Assembly (NCBI GenBank): GCA_029933125.1
Contig: JAOZOU010000026.1
Span: 1-8,337, forward strand
Length of the DNA stretch: 8,337 bases
Source of the DNA: a bacterium
GTDB taxonomy: Bacteria; Arandabacterota; Arandabacteria; Arandabacterales; Arandabacteraceae
Direction of reading: 5' to 3'
Part shown: piece by piece, positions 1 to 7,114 of the stretch
Layout: each line of letters opens with the position of its first letter
Position numbering within the stretch: the first letter of the stretch is position 1
Made by a program: the position numbers and the translations under genes
The notes under the pieces: generated by a model
What the model was told of the DNA's origin: nothing
Seen by the model: only the letters and a program-made list of their open reading frames with translations
Databases searched by the model: none

Positions 1-96
1 CGAGGAGTTGGCGTGCAGCTTCTCGATTCAGGTCATGGTATGAGAAGCGGGAGCCCTGGCCTTCGAGGCATCTGTACTGAGGTCATGTTCGGATGA
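1..96 (+). CDS. 3' end of an unknown protein (partial, frame uncertain)
   Basis: One frame is open from the window edge and ends in TGA at 94-96, giving about 31 C-terminal residues that finish in CTEVMFG. Its stop overlaps the ATG at 93-95 in an ATGA arrangement, which is typical of translationally coupled neighbours and is the main reason to list it. A second frame is also open at the edge and stops at 41-43, again as ATGA with an ATG at 40-42. The true reading frame therefore cannot be settled from so short a piece. I recognise no family and assign no function. Confidence 0.25.
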   Translation, partial: RGVGVQLLDSGHGMRSGSPGLRGICTEVMFG

Positions 97-279
97 GAGG
101 GTCGGGTTTGAGTTGGCTGGCTACAGTCATAGTAGCATTTGTGATTGGCTTTGTGGTTCGGGAGGTAGGTAATCGGTGCAGTGCTCACTGGTGTCTGGCT
201 CAATGTGAACTTCCTCACCGGGTTCTATCACCTTTACGGGAGTATCCTCGTCTGGCTTTGGAAGGACAGGTTCAAGTAG
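93..279 (+). pseudogene. small two-helix membrane protein with an apparent one-base frameshift
   Basis: The ATG at 93 opens a frame with a hydrophobic stretch (TVIVAFVIGFVV, roughly residues 11-22), but after about codon 25 this frame becomes unlike protein and drifts on to 344. Skipping a single G at 168, in the tandem GGTAGGTA, moves into a frame that continues as VIGAVLTGVWLNVNFLTGF, then GSILVWLW, and stops at 277-279. The joined product would be 61 residues with two or three membrane segments and a basic tail (KDRFK). GAGG at 79-82 could serve as ribosome binding site with a 10-nt spacer, and the start overlaps the stop of the preceding frame. This could be a recent inactivating indel, a sequencing error, or chance. 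The family is not recognised. Confidence 0.3.
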
Positions 280-464
280 CCTTGTGGTTGTTGCTACCTC
301 CTATACTAGGTCCCAACTCACCTCCCCCAGACACCCAATTCTAACCGCCCCCATTGGAACCTATTCCCGTTTGGACACATAGAGATGTCTTGACTCTAGT
401 CGACAGAAATGTTAGGTTGCAGTCGGAAGGTTAGGCGGAACGTGATCTAGGATGGGCTGGTGAG

Positions 465-932
465 ATGAGTAGATGCTACATTATTGCAACTGTATTGCTT
501 TCGGTTTTCCTCATGCTATCGAGTCTTCTGGCAGCCTCTGATTCTCCCAGGTTACCCGACGCTGACGGCGAGAATTTCGTCTGCATATCTGGCGAGATTT
601 ACGATACTTCAACGGGGAAACCCCTTGCAGGGGTTGGCATCTGTGTGTTCCCTGAGGGCATGGCCGCTGACAGTTCAGCCTCACCTGGCTCTATACATGA
701 AAATGGCACAGAGTACCCGCTGCCACATATCCCAAGGTTGCATTGGATTCGCTCCACAGATACTGACGGGCGGTTTGCGATATGCGAGATTCCCGCCTGG
801 TTAGGGGACAAGACATTCGGTGCGATCATCTACAAGCCAGGGTACATACCTCAATTCCCCGACGTGTTGGCTGTCGAAGGACCAGACCCATTTTATGGCA
901 CAGCCATCTCCTTGGTTCCATCTGACAGCTAG
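465..932 (+). CDS. small secreted protein with carboxypeptidase regulatory-like (Ig-like) domain
   Basis: This encodes 155 residues. Residues 1-24 form a signal peptide: a short polar start, the hydrophobic core IIATVLLSVFLMLSSLLA and a small-residue cleavage site near AAS. From about residue 38 the pattern ISGEIYDTSTGKPLAGVGI, then TDTDGRFAICEIP and KTFGAIIYKPGY, is the usual strand order of the carboxypeptidase regulatory-like fold. Such domains are non-catalytic beta sandwiches found in exported and surface proteins. Residues 64-95 look like a loop insertion between strands. There is no lipobox Cys at the cleavage site and no C-terminal anchor, so a soluble periplasmic or secreted protein is likely. 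The ribosome binding site is weak (GGTGAG abuts the ATG at 465), and the signal peptide decides the start. Its stop lies 20 bp from the stop of the large convergent gene, with no evident hairpin terminator between them. The partner is unknown. Confidence 0.75.
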   Translation: MSRCYIIATVLLSVFLMLSSLLAASDSPRLPDADGENFVCISGEIYDTSTGKPLAGVGICVFPEGMAADSSASPGSIHENGTEYPLPHIPRLHWIRSTDTDGRFAICEIPAWLGDKTFGAIIYKPGYIPQFPDVLAVEGPDPFYGTAISLVPSDS

Positions 933-952
933 CACCCGGAAGGCACCTAAGG

Positions 953-3694
953 CTACCTCAGCAGTATTACCTTTCTCGTAGCCGCAAATGCCCCGCAGCG
1001 GACATGGAGGAAGTATATTCCTGGTGCAACTGGCTCACCACTCTGATTTGTGCCATCCCACCTGAAGCGATAGGTCCCAGGAGCATAGGGGGCATCTGTC
1101 ACGAGAAAAACGAGCCTTCCAGCAACATCATAGACGCCGAGGCGCATTAACACGTGGTCTGCAACGGAAACCACTATCGCGGTCTCACCAAGGAATGGAT
1201 TTGGACCGGCAAGTGAGACTTGCACTTCTCCCAATCCACTTGTAGCGTCATATAAAACCCCAGAGGCTTCCTCAGGTGTCCAGCTGTCCACATATACCTT
1301 CAGCCGGTTGAAGGGAGGGTCCTCCACACTGTCAGTGTCCGGCGCTGAGGCATATGTAACATAGAGCTTGCCCGCTGCTGCAGTGATGCTCGTTGCTATG
1401 AGTGTTGTATCACCAGCTGCGTCAAACCCCGTGTCTGCAACCGCACCAGCATAAACTTGCGTGCCACCAGCACATATCGTGAAAACCTCCAGCCCTCCCC
1501 ACCTCGCCCACTCACCATACCTCGATGGCGATGGATAATGCACCGGCGTATAGGCCATCGAGTAAAACCTGTTCCCACTGCCAGCAATCCGGCAGCGATG
1601 CTCACACCAACGGTAAATGAACAACTGATTCTCCCATTGGGCAATGGCAACGGGAAACTGAGGATCTGAGATATCGATCACAACATTCCATGCATCCCAA
1701 TATCCATAGCAGCGGTATGGCGCGGCAAAGAGATAGTCGCCACATCTGGCTTGAATCTCTACCGAAAAACCTCCCACCCCAAACCCGGGCGAAACAGACC
1801 AATTGTTCATGAAAACTGGATCACACGGTGTAGATATGTCTACCACCTGCAGAAGCGGTGTATGTATTTCACATCCTTTAATATCCCAAACACTGTCCCC
1901 TGAGACATACAGATTCCAGTCCCCCTGCGACCTCAGGATATACGAGTCGTAAACCTCAAATCCCCCAGGACAATCGTAGGTGTATTCACCGCATTTGGTC
2001 AGTGTCAGACTGCCTGAGCCTTCCTCCTCCAACGACAAAACCTCCAACTCCAGCGATTGTGTCGTGTAGTACACATAGTCACCTGAGTAGTCACGTCGAA
2101 GCTCAGCATCCCTACCAGGAACGTCGTACCTGCATGCAAGCTCCATCACTGTGTACTTGTTCTCGAAACTGAACACTGCAAGCCCCTTGTTACCACAGAT
2201 CACCCAAAGGTAGCCGTCGTATTGTATTGCGCAGGGATCGTCAAACAGGTTGTCCCACAGCCCAAGATCAGCTAAATCGTGGCTCGCTATCACAAGCGGA
2301 TTCTCGGATGAAGATACATCGACAACCTCAATGATACCACCGGCCTCGCCAATAAATAGCACACCATTTGCTGTGTCCAATGCCGTACACAGCCCCTCGC
2401 CACTTAGCCTCACCTGCCCAACACCTGTGATGCTCCCCCTAGCAGCACAAGGCACCTCCTCCCTTAAAGTGCTATCCAGCGATGCCACCTTGTAGTAGTA
2501 GGTAAGTGAGTCGCTGAGTTCCCTCCGTCGTACCTTACGAAATGCACCGCTCGGAGGCTTACTCCCAACTTCCTGATAACTTGACTCGTCACCCTCACCC
2601 TCCCACACCCGATACTCCCAGGCCTCCGGGTCAAAATTGCCCCAATAGACATCGTAGCCACCCATCTTGCCCAATACACCTTCAGGATGGCAGATTGTAC
2701 CACCCTCTGTCTCCGTACATCCCTTCGGTCCTGGCCAGTTGGTCCCATCTGCAACAGTCCCACCACCATAGCACATCTTGATGCAACTCCACGTCGGAGG
2801 GTCACAGTTACCAAGGCAACCATGCAATTCCCCATCCTCATAAGCGTAACGACCACTATGGTCGTACACCCGCACCTCCCAGGAAAGCAACGATTCCCCT
2901 GCAGCAGGTTGCCAACTCAACCTGTAGCAAAGCCTATCTATGTTGTATTCACAATAGAAATCCTGCCAATCAGGCGGGAACCCACCATCCCTTCCAGCAA
3001 ACCCACCAAAGACAATCGCATCAACAATGCTATCATTCACCACCAGGTACAGTGAATAGACTCCATCATCGTCATCGTCCTGAGCACCGAGCTCATGCCC
3101 GTCTTGAGCGTATACCTTCCATATATACCCTCCTCCTTCTTCGACTAGATCGACAGATAGAGTCGGATTCTGCTCGTCGTTGATCCAATCCGCGTTCTCG
3201 TTAGCAAAGTCCAGGGGATTCACCAAATGCCTGTCTTCGAAGTCAGGTTCCTCTTCGTCCTTCATCAGTATCTCCTCGTGAAGATGCTGATGGTGATCAA
3301 GATAGCCCACAATGGAGCCAGAGTAGACAATATCCCCCACCTCCACATATGGATGGACATGAAGCAGAATACAGCAGACATACTTACCATTCTGCCGCTC
3401 CCATGGCACTTGGAGAGTCACAAAGTTGTCAGTATAGCTCAGATCTCTCACCTCTGCAGAGTCACCAGCGGCAAGAGGCGCATATACCCAGTCACCTTCC
3501 TCACCAGCTATGTCAATCCCTGTATGCAAATGGTATGGCTCGTGCTCATCCAATCGCATGAAAACATGATAGAGATAGTTATCACCATCAAGAGGATCTC
3601 CACCGAATAGCTGCTGTGCAACGCCCTGCGGTACCAACTGGCAAAGCAGAATGCCACAGAATGAGAGCGCACCCACAACAAACCTGCCCAACAT
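953..3694 (-). CDS. exported M23-type metallopeptidase with LVIVd-like propeller and FlgD/T9SS-type C-terminal domain
   Basis: This encodes 913 residues. Residues 1-27 are a signal peptide (core VVGALSFCGILLCQLV, cleavage near VAQ). Residues about 38-145 match the M23 (LytM/lysostaphin) peptidase pattern: HTGIDIA supplies zinc ligands H57 and D61, LLHVHPYVEVGD supplies the usual second-shell histidine (H112 or H114), and HQHLHEE supplies H137 and H139. All motif residues are therefore present and the domain may be active on peptide cross-bridges. Residues about 175-300 look like a beta-sandwich with an acidic DDDDD loop. About 345-420 is a possible Fn3-like linker. About 425-800 carries LVIVd-type propeller repeats (IIEVVDVSSSENPLVIA, LLQVVDISTPCDPVF, VVIDISDPQFPVAIAQW). 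Residues 829-913 are a FlgD-like/T9SS type A-like domain, from GPNPF through WDGTNQSGEPVAPGIYFLHV to the basic end. The start lies 9 nt after the stop of the upstream gene, with GGAGAG in that gene's last codons, so translational coupling is likely. The domain names are by pattern, and the substrate is unknown. Confidence 0.85.
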   Translation of the reverse strand: MLGRFVVGALSFCGILLCQLVPQGVAQQLFGGDPLDGDNYLYHVFMRLDEHEPYHLHTGIDIAGEEGDWVYAPLAAGDSAEVRDLSYTDNFVTLQVPWERQNGKYVCCILLHVHPYVEVGDIVYSGSIVGYLDHHQHLHEEILMKDEEEPDFEDRHLVNPLDFANENADWINDEQNPTLSVDLVEEGGGYIWKVYAQDGHELGAQDDDDDGVYSLYLVVNDSIVDAIVFGGFAGRDGGFPPDWQDFYCEYNIDRLCYRLSWQPAAGESLLSWEVRVYDHSGRYAYEDGELHGCLGNCDPPTWSCIKMCYGGGTVADGTNWPGPKGCTETEGGTICHPEGVLGKMGGYDVYWGNFDPEAWEYRVWEGEGDESSYQEVGSKPPSGAFRKVRRRELSDSLTYYYKVASLDSTLREEVPCAARGSITGVGQVRLSGEGLCTALDTANGVLFIGEAGGIIEVVDVSSSENPLVIASHDLADLGLWDNLFDDPCAIQYDGYLWVICGNKGLAVFSFENKYTVMELACRYDVPGRDAELRRDYSGDYVYYTTQSLELEVLSLEEEGSGSLTLTKCGEYTYDCPGGFEVYDSYILRSQGDWNLYVSGDSVWDIKGCEIHTPLLQVVDISTPCDPVFMNNWSVSPGFGVGGFSVEIQARCGDYLFAAPYRCYGYWDAWNVVIDISDPQFPVAIAQWENQLFIYRWCEHRCRIAGSGNRFYSMAYTPVHYPSPSRYGEWARWGGLEVFTICAGGTQVYAGAVADTGFDAAGDTTLIATSITAAAGKLYVTYASAPDTDSVEDPPFNRLKVYVDSWTPEEASGVLYDATSGLGEVQVSLAGPNPFLGETAIVVSVADHVLMRLGVYDVAGRLVFLVTDAPYAPGTYRFRWDGTNQSGEPVAPGIYFLHVRCGAFAATRKVILLR

Positions 3695-3703
3695 ACTGCT
3701 GCG

Positions 3704-5392
3704 CTATCTCTCCATTCCAACCAAATCGCCTAAATCAAAAACACAAATACAGGTCGTGTTGCTGGGACCCCAAGGGAGTCGAAATACTGCTCCTGTGAAG
3801 ACGTAATTGCCAACAACTGAAAGCGGTCCAACCAGTTCACAACTCTCAATCGCTCGCAGCTTCGCCAATGGCATGCCATCTCTCGCCGAAAAGGCACACA
3901 GGTAGGGATAATGCTTCATCTTCGCACTCGGTCCATAGACTACAAACTTAAGACTATCTGATAGAGCAACATCCCTGATTACCCCGGGCATCTCCTTCAC
4001 CCATAAAAGCTCAGGCGTCTCAGGATCCCTTATATCGTAAAGGCAAAAATTAGGTCTCCTGTATACAAGCACATGCTTACAATCAGGGGAGAAACACGAC
4101 CCAGCCCAAGGGATCTTCTGCAAGCTGTAGACCCTCCCCTCATCAAGCTGCAACAGATACCGCCCTTCCCTATGACACTTCCACAACCCAAAGCCAATAA
4201 CATTCCCAGTGTAACTTACCCACCTACACTCATGCTTGCACTCAGTCCACTCACCTTCATACAGAATGCGTCCCTCGTAATCCATAACGAGCAACTTCTC
4301 TAACTTGGGTCCTTTGCCCGTAACCTGTAGCCAAAACCGCTCACCCGGATCGAGTTCTCTGCCTTCCAGCTCCAGAGGTCGCTCAATCACCGCCACTATC
4401 CGTCTTGAAACATCATGACAGACAGCAGTTCGTATCTCATAAGGCACCACCGAGATCAAAACACCACCAGGACCACGTATCTCAGTCCTCCCATCACCAC
4501 TGAAGAGAGCCACCTGACCAGTAATTGACCGCCCCGCTCGCTTGCCCTCCCCACTTATCTCAACTACCTCACGCCACCTAATCACATTGTCTCTGAGACT
4601 GCCATCTTCCAACACTGACAAGAACCTCAATGCATCCATACCACGTGGGTGCCCATACTCGTTCATGTAGTAGTGCGACTTCCGCACCGGCACAAGTTCA
4701 ACAGGGAACCTCCTGCCAACCCGAATTTCACCTTGCTCTGCAAACTCATTGAGCACCACATAGGCACTATCACCTTCAAGCTTGACTACCCATACAGGTT
4801 CTAACTCCGGAACACCCTCCCAATCATATTCGGGTAGGCGTGGCTCCTCCCCAAGGTCTGTTGCCTCAGGTGGTGCCATGTTGATACCCCCATGGTACAC
4901 TCTGATGGCGTCAATCTGGTTGTGTGACCCATCGAGAAGCAGGATCCTCTCCACACCGTCGATCTCCACTGGTCTAAGCCTGATATAACCCAGTGATGCC
5001 CTACCTTCCCTGAGCCACAAGTTCCAGTAGCCTACACTCACTGGCACCTTAGCAGCTCGACCAGAAATCTCAGGAAATTCCTCATCAGAACCAAGCAACT
5101 CCCAGCCACGGGAGGGATGAAAACCTCCAACCATCACAACTAAACTATCCTCTGAAACCAACTCATAGCCCAATTGATAACCACTCACCAAACAACCAGG
5201 GATGCTCTCTATCACAACATGGGCACGTATGATACCTGACCCATGGTAGGCATCCACAATCTCTGTAAGGTCAGGCTGAAGTGAGTTGCTGAAGTGGATT
5301 CTTACAACACCACCCTGATCTGCCATCGCTGTTGGGCAAACCAAGGCAACGAGCAATCCGAACGCTGTAATTGCTGCCAGGCAGCTCCTCAT
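3704..5392 (-). CDS. exported 562-residue protein of unknown function, propeller-like C-terminal half
   Basis: The start at 5392 is chosen because a near-perfect Shine-Dalgarno GGAGGA sits 5 nt upstream, a promoter lies just before it, and residues 1-25 (MRSCLAAITAFGLLVALVCP, then TAMADQ) form a clean signal peptide. The frame stays open another 105 codons upstream to 5707, but that stretch contains the promoter and does not look like protein. Residues about 28-170 are beta-rich and resemble exported cohesin- or Ig-like domains in general pattern only (GYQLGYELVSEDSLVVMVGG, then YIRLRPVEIDG). Residues about 200-360 show no recognised motif. Residues about 360-562 have propeller-like blades (KLLVMDYEGRILYEG, GSCFSPDCKHVLVYRR, FCLYDIRDPETPELLWVKE). 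There is no C-terminal sorting domain, unlike its operon partner. Co-transcription with the peptidase, 9 nt apart, suggests a shared surface or periplasmic role. The family is not recognised. Confidence 0.8.
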   Translation of the reverse strand: MRSCLAAITAFGLLVALVCPTAMADQGGVVRIHFSNSLQPDLTEIVDAYHGSGIIRAHVVIESIPGCLVSGYQLGYELVSEDSLVVMVGGFHPSRGWELLGSDEEFPEISGRAAKVPVSVGYWNLWLREGRASLGYIRLRPVEIDGVERILLLDGSHNQIDAIRVYHGGINMAPPEATDLGEEPRLPEYDWEGVPELEPVWVVKLEGDSAYVVLNEFAEQGEIRVGRRFPVELVPVRKSHYYMNEYGHPRGMDALRFLSVLEDGSLRDNVIRWREVVEISGEGKRAGRSITGQVALFSGDGRTEIRGPGGVLISVVPYEIRTAVCHDVSRRIVAVIERPLELEGRELDPGERFWLQVTGKGPKLEKLLVMDYEGRILYEGEWTECKHECRWVSYTGNVIGFGLWKCHREGRYLLQLDEGRVYSLQKIPWAGSCFSPDCKHVLVYRRPNFCLYDIRDPETPELLWVKEMPGVIRDVALSDSLKFVVYGPSAKMKHYPYLCAFSARDGMPLAKLRAIESCELVGPLSVVGNYVFTGAVFRLPWGPSNTTCICVFDLGDLVGMER

Positions 5393-5418
5393 GCAGCTCC
5401 TCCAATCAATCCACCCAG

Positions 5419-5446
5419 ACCATACCGAATCAGCCACCAGAGTCAA
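5419..5446 (-). promoter_or_regulatory. sigma70-type promoter for the two-gene minus-strand operon
   Basis: Reading the minus strand, TTGACT (5446-5441) and TATGGT (5424-5419) are separated by 16 nt. They match the consensus at 5 of 6 and 4 of 6 positions. The expected start of transcription near 5412 gives a leader of about 20 nt containing the GGAGGA ribosome binding site, then the ATG at 5392. The fit of promoter, leader and start codon supports all three. The call is by eye, and it assumes that the host uses a standard primary sigma factor. Confidence 0.5.
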
Positions 5447-5474
5447 GCAAAAACCTATTCCCGACGCGGAATGG

Positions 5475-5494
5475 GAGGGACATCGTGTCCCCTC
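5475..5494. promoter_or_regulatory. inverted repeat upstream of the operon promoter, possible operator
   Basis: GAGGGACA at 5475-5482 and TGTCCCCTC at 5486-5494 are separated by TCG. Six arms bases pair perfectly (GGGACA/TGTCCC) and two more pair past a single bulged C. The centre lies about 70 bp upstream of the predicted transcription start of the 3704-5392 gene and about 28 bp upstream of its -35 box, a position that suits an activator or upstream repressor site. A stem-loop in RNA is possible, but there is no U-tract, so a terminator is unlikely. Confidence 0.3.
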
Positions 5495-5912
5495 TGGAGC
5501 ATAATTGAGAGCATCTCTTCCCGTTCCTCCGTCTGAGAAATGAGAAAGATTCGGATTGAGAGACCAACAGGAGCACTCATAGAATCCAGCTGAATTTCTG
5601 ACTAACCGAGGTAGGGGTGTGCAACATCCAAAGGTTGACGCTATTGCTGTTCCACTCGGAGTTCCATAGAATTTCCCATCCTTGGCTGGCGTCAATCCGG
5701 ATTTCATTCAAGATGCTTGGGATTCAAATGGTGTGAAGCACTATGGAATGGCAGCGCAAGAATCTGCTCTCTGATTGACAGTGTCGTCTTGTTCGTAAAT
5801 GACGTGGGAGAGAAAACGTTCGTTGCCGATGGCTATCTAAAGTGGGCTTGTGCTGGTGCTAAGGATGCCCGAGGGCTGCTATCCGATCCTTATTCATGTA
5901 TACACTTGAAAG

Positions 5913-6032
5913 ATGCCACACGGGACGGTTGTAAAGGGGGAAACGCCACTGCCTAGACGGTTCGATTTCCATATTGGGAATGATCCCGAGCCGTGGCGGG
6001 GTGGGCGTCGCTTATATCGTGTGGTCCCTTAG
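5913..6032 (+). CDS. possible 39-residue small protein
   Basis: ATG at 5913 opens a frame to TAG at 6030 whose product is basic and proline/glycine-rich, with FDFHIGNDPEPWRGGRRLYR in its second half. The composition reads more like protein than the surrounding frames. There is no clear Shine-Dalgarno sequence (only a purine run TGAAAG before the ATG), and it overlaps two other short open frames. It could be a fragment of a decayed gene rather than a complete small protein. No family is recognised. Confidence 0.2.
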   Translation: MPHGTVVKGETPLPRRFDFHIGNDPEPWRGGRRLYRVVP

Positions 6033-6521
6033 CGCAACACATGTCGAGGAGTCGACCTGGTCTCCCGAAGTGTCTATGCTTGCACCGTATGACCATCTCG
6101 ACTTGCAATGGACCGAACCGAGTCCACCTATCCTGCCAGAGTGAGGTGGACTGCGAGTTGGTTAGAGCATGCTGCCCGTTAGCGGCCCTCCGGCGACAGG
6201 GTGTCCTTGCTCTGTCCTGTAGCGTCGTAGTCACGCCGGAAGAGTTCTCTGGTAGGGATGATGTTGAATACCCCCAACCAGGCTCCTCATTGACAGGTAG
6301 CTTCTAATGCCCTCTTGACGAACCCCATGCTTAATGAACTGCGGCTGTAGATCGAACACCGGCAAGGAGGATCAGGCACCGCATCCAAAGCGGCGGGTAC
6401 TGTGAACTGTGGGGCCGGAGCTCGAATTTTGAATTCAGAAGGGTTTTTGGTCGACTCTGTCTTTATTGAGTACTCCGAGGATGGGGACTTTCGGTATGCG
6501 GTGGCGAGGTATATCGTGCCC

Positions 6522-6637
6522 TTGGTGGTGTCCGGAAGCGGGTTCTGGAGTTCCGGTGTCAATATTGAACCCTCTTCTACGCTCCAGCGCGGATGGTACT
6601 GCCCTGGTAACGGGGTGGGAGAGTAGGACGCCGCCGC
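6522..6637 (+). rRNA. rrf: 5S rRNA-like gene, canonical 3' half and divergent 5' half
   Basis: Positions 6584-6635 carry the universal 3' half of bacterial 5S rRNA: CCAGCGC, GATGGTACTG, a helix IV hairpin around CCCTGGTAACGGGG, and GGGAGAGTAGG followed by GACGCCGCC. The 5' end is set by pairing: 6524-6533 (GGTGGTGTCC) matches 6626-6635 over 10 bp with two G-U pairs, forming helix I. Helix II can be GGAAGCG (6534-6540) with CGCTCC (6580-6585), and GGGTTC/GAACCC (6540-6545, 6567-6572) can stand for helix III. The spacing from helix I to GATGG and the total of about 116 nt match normal 5S. The usual loop C and helix III consensus (around CGAACACGGAAG) is not recognisable, so this may be a fast-evolving gene or a decaying copy. 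TATATC at 6510-6515 is suitably placed as a -10 box, but the -35 is poor. No 23S or 16S sequence lies nearby. Confidence 0.7.
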
Positions 6638-6665
6638 ATTTCTGTATTTGGTGCACAGAAACGCG
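6635..6665 (+). other. stem-loop immediately downstream of the 5S-like gene
   Basis: CGCATTTCTGT (6635-6645) pairs with ACAGAAACGCG (6655-6665) at 10 of 11 positions with one A-C mismatch, around a 9-nt loop. No run of T follows, so this is not a classic intrinsic terminator. It may be a processing stem or a weak transcription stop for the 5S-like RNA. Its first three bases overlap the end of the 5S gene. Confidence 0.4.
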
Positions 6666-6790
6666 GTAAGTCGATATTGGTTGATTCCACTGATGTCAAT
6701 CAAAATCGGTTTACGACACCTGTTCAGCCTCTCCTTCGTCCCACTCGGTTGACCACCTTCAGCAAATCTGCGCGACCTCGGGCGGAATCG

Positions 6791-7114
6791 TTAGGTCTGA
6801 GGCGTTACCGTGATTGAGCCGGCCTGGGTTTGTTCCTCGAAGTGGAGTTCAATGCCACCTATCCAGCCTGCAATGATGTTGTAGAGAAAGGCATCAATAA
6901 CACCACCGAGAAAACCAATAACTCCGTACATGACCGGGAAGGCTACGATAGCGAAAGCCCCGAAGAACCCTCCGAAAGGCACGTTACCGGAGACCGCTCC
7001 GGCGATTGCGAAGGCAATAGCATAGCCGACCCCGACAATGAGACCTATAATCACCCCGAGAATGCCACAGATCTTACCTACCGAGAGCACGCCAACTCTT
7101 CTCAGTTTAACCAT
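6791..7114 (-). CDS. small integral membrane protein, DUF3566-like
   Basis: This encodes 107 residues. The start at 7114 follows an exceptionally strong Shine-Dalgarno AAGGAGGAGG (7131-7122) with a 7-nt spacer. Residues about 12-41 are a long hydrophobic, glycine/isoleucine-rich stretch (CGILGVIIGLIVGVGYAIAF) and residues about 47-72 a second one. They are joined by GNVPFGG and followed by the segment VIDAFLYNIIAGWIGGIEL. The LYN-(V/I)-A-x-x-(V/I)-GGIE ending is the hallmark of DUF3566-type transmembrane proteins, whose function is unknown. The C-terminal 17 residues are polar (EEQTQAGSITVTPQT). It is transcribed divergently from the exported-protein gene at 7320, with a 205-bp gap, and is alone on its strand here. 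No clear promoter was found for it. The family call rests on the motif and length, not on an alignment. Confidence 0.75.
   Translation of the reverse strand: MVKLRRVGVLSVGKICGILGVIIGLIVGVGYAIAFAIAGAVSGNVPFGGFFGAFAIVAFPVMYGVIGFLGGVIDAFLYNIIAGWIGGIELHFEEQTQAGSITVTPQT

Larger units (their letters stand above)
5447..6490. other. gene-poor stretch with short open fragments in several frames
   Basis: No gene of convincing length, ribosome binding site and protein-like composition is visible on either strand over about 1 kb, which is unlike the dense coding elsewhere. The pieces that read most like protein are on the plus strand. Positions 5913-6032 could encode 39 residues (start MPHGTVVKGETPLPRR, end LYRVVP). 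Positions 5980-6144 could encode 54 residues in another frame (VGVAYIVWSLSATHVEES inside). A frame from 5717 to 5956 contains LIDSVVLFVNDVGEKTFVAD. These overlap in different frames, so at most some are real. The pattern fits one or more decayed genes or a long untranslated region. No transposase motif, tRNA or known riboswitch was recognised. Confidence 0.4.

Noticed and set aside
390-418. Promoter for the 465 gene (TTGACT with TAGGTT)
   Set aside because: The -35 is good, but the -10 matches only 3 of 6 positions, too weak to call.
933-952. Shared terminator between the convergent genes
   Set aside because: The 20-bp gap contains no stable inverted repeat and no T-tract.
1396-3610. Several 60-130 codon open frames on both strands within the large peptidase gene
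   Set aside because: They are shadows of the 913-residue coding frame, with unnatural composition and no ribosome binding sites.
5393-5707. A 105-codon in-frame N-terminal extension of the 3704-5392 gene
   Set aside because: It contains the promoter (5419-5446), while a GGAGGA ribosome binding site and a clean signal peptide lie at 5392. Its translation is not protein-like.
5955-5975. tRNA T-loop-like GGTTCGATT
   Set aside because: The flanking bases do not form a 5-bp stem and no other tRNA element is placed correctly.
6150-6200. tRNA D-arm-like sequence (GAGTTGGTTAGAGC)
   Set aside because: The D stem does not pair, no acceptor stem closes, and no T-arm (GGTTCRA) follows at the right distance.
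6681-6703. TTGATT/AATCAA hairpin as a bidirectional terminator between the 5S-like gene and the membrane-protein gene
   Set aside because: It has only 6 AT-rich pairs with an 11-nt loop and no T-run on either strand.
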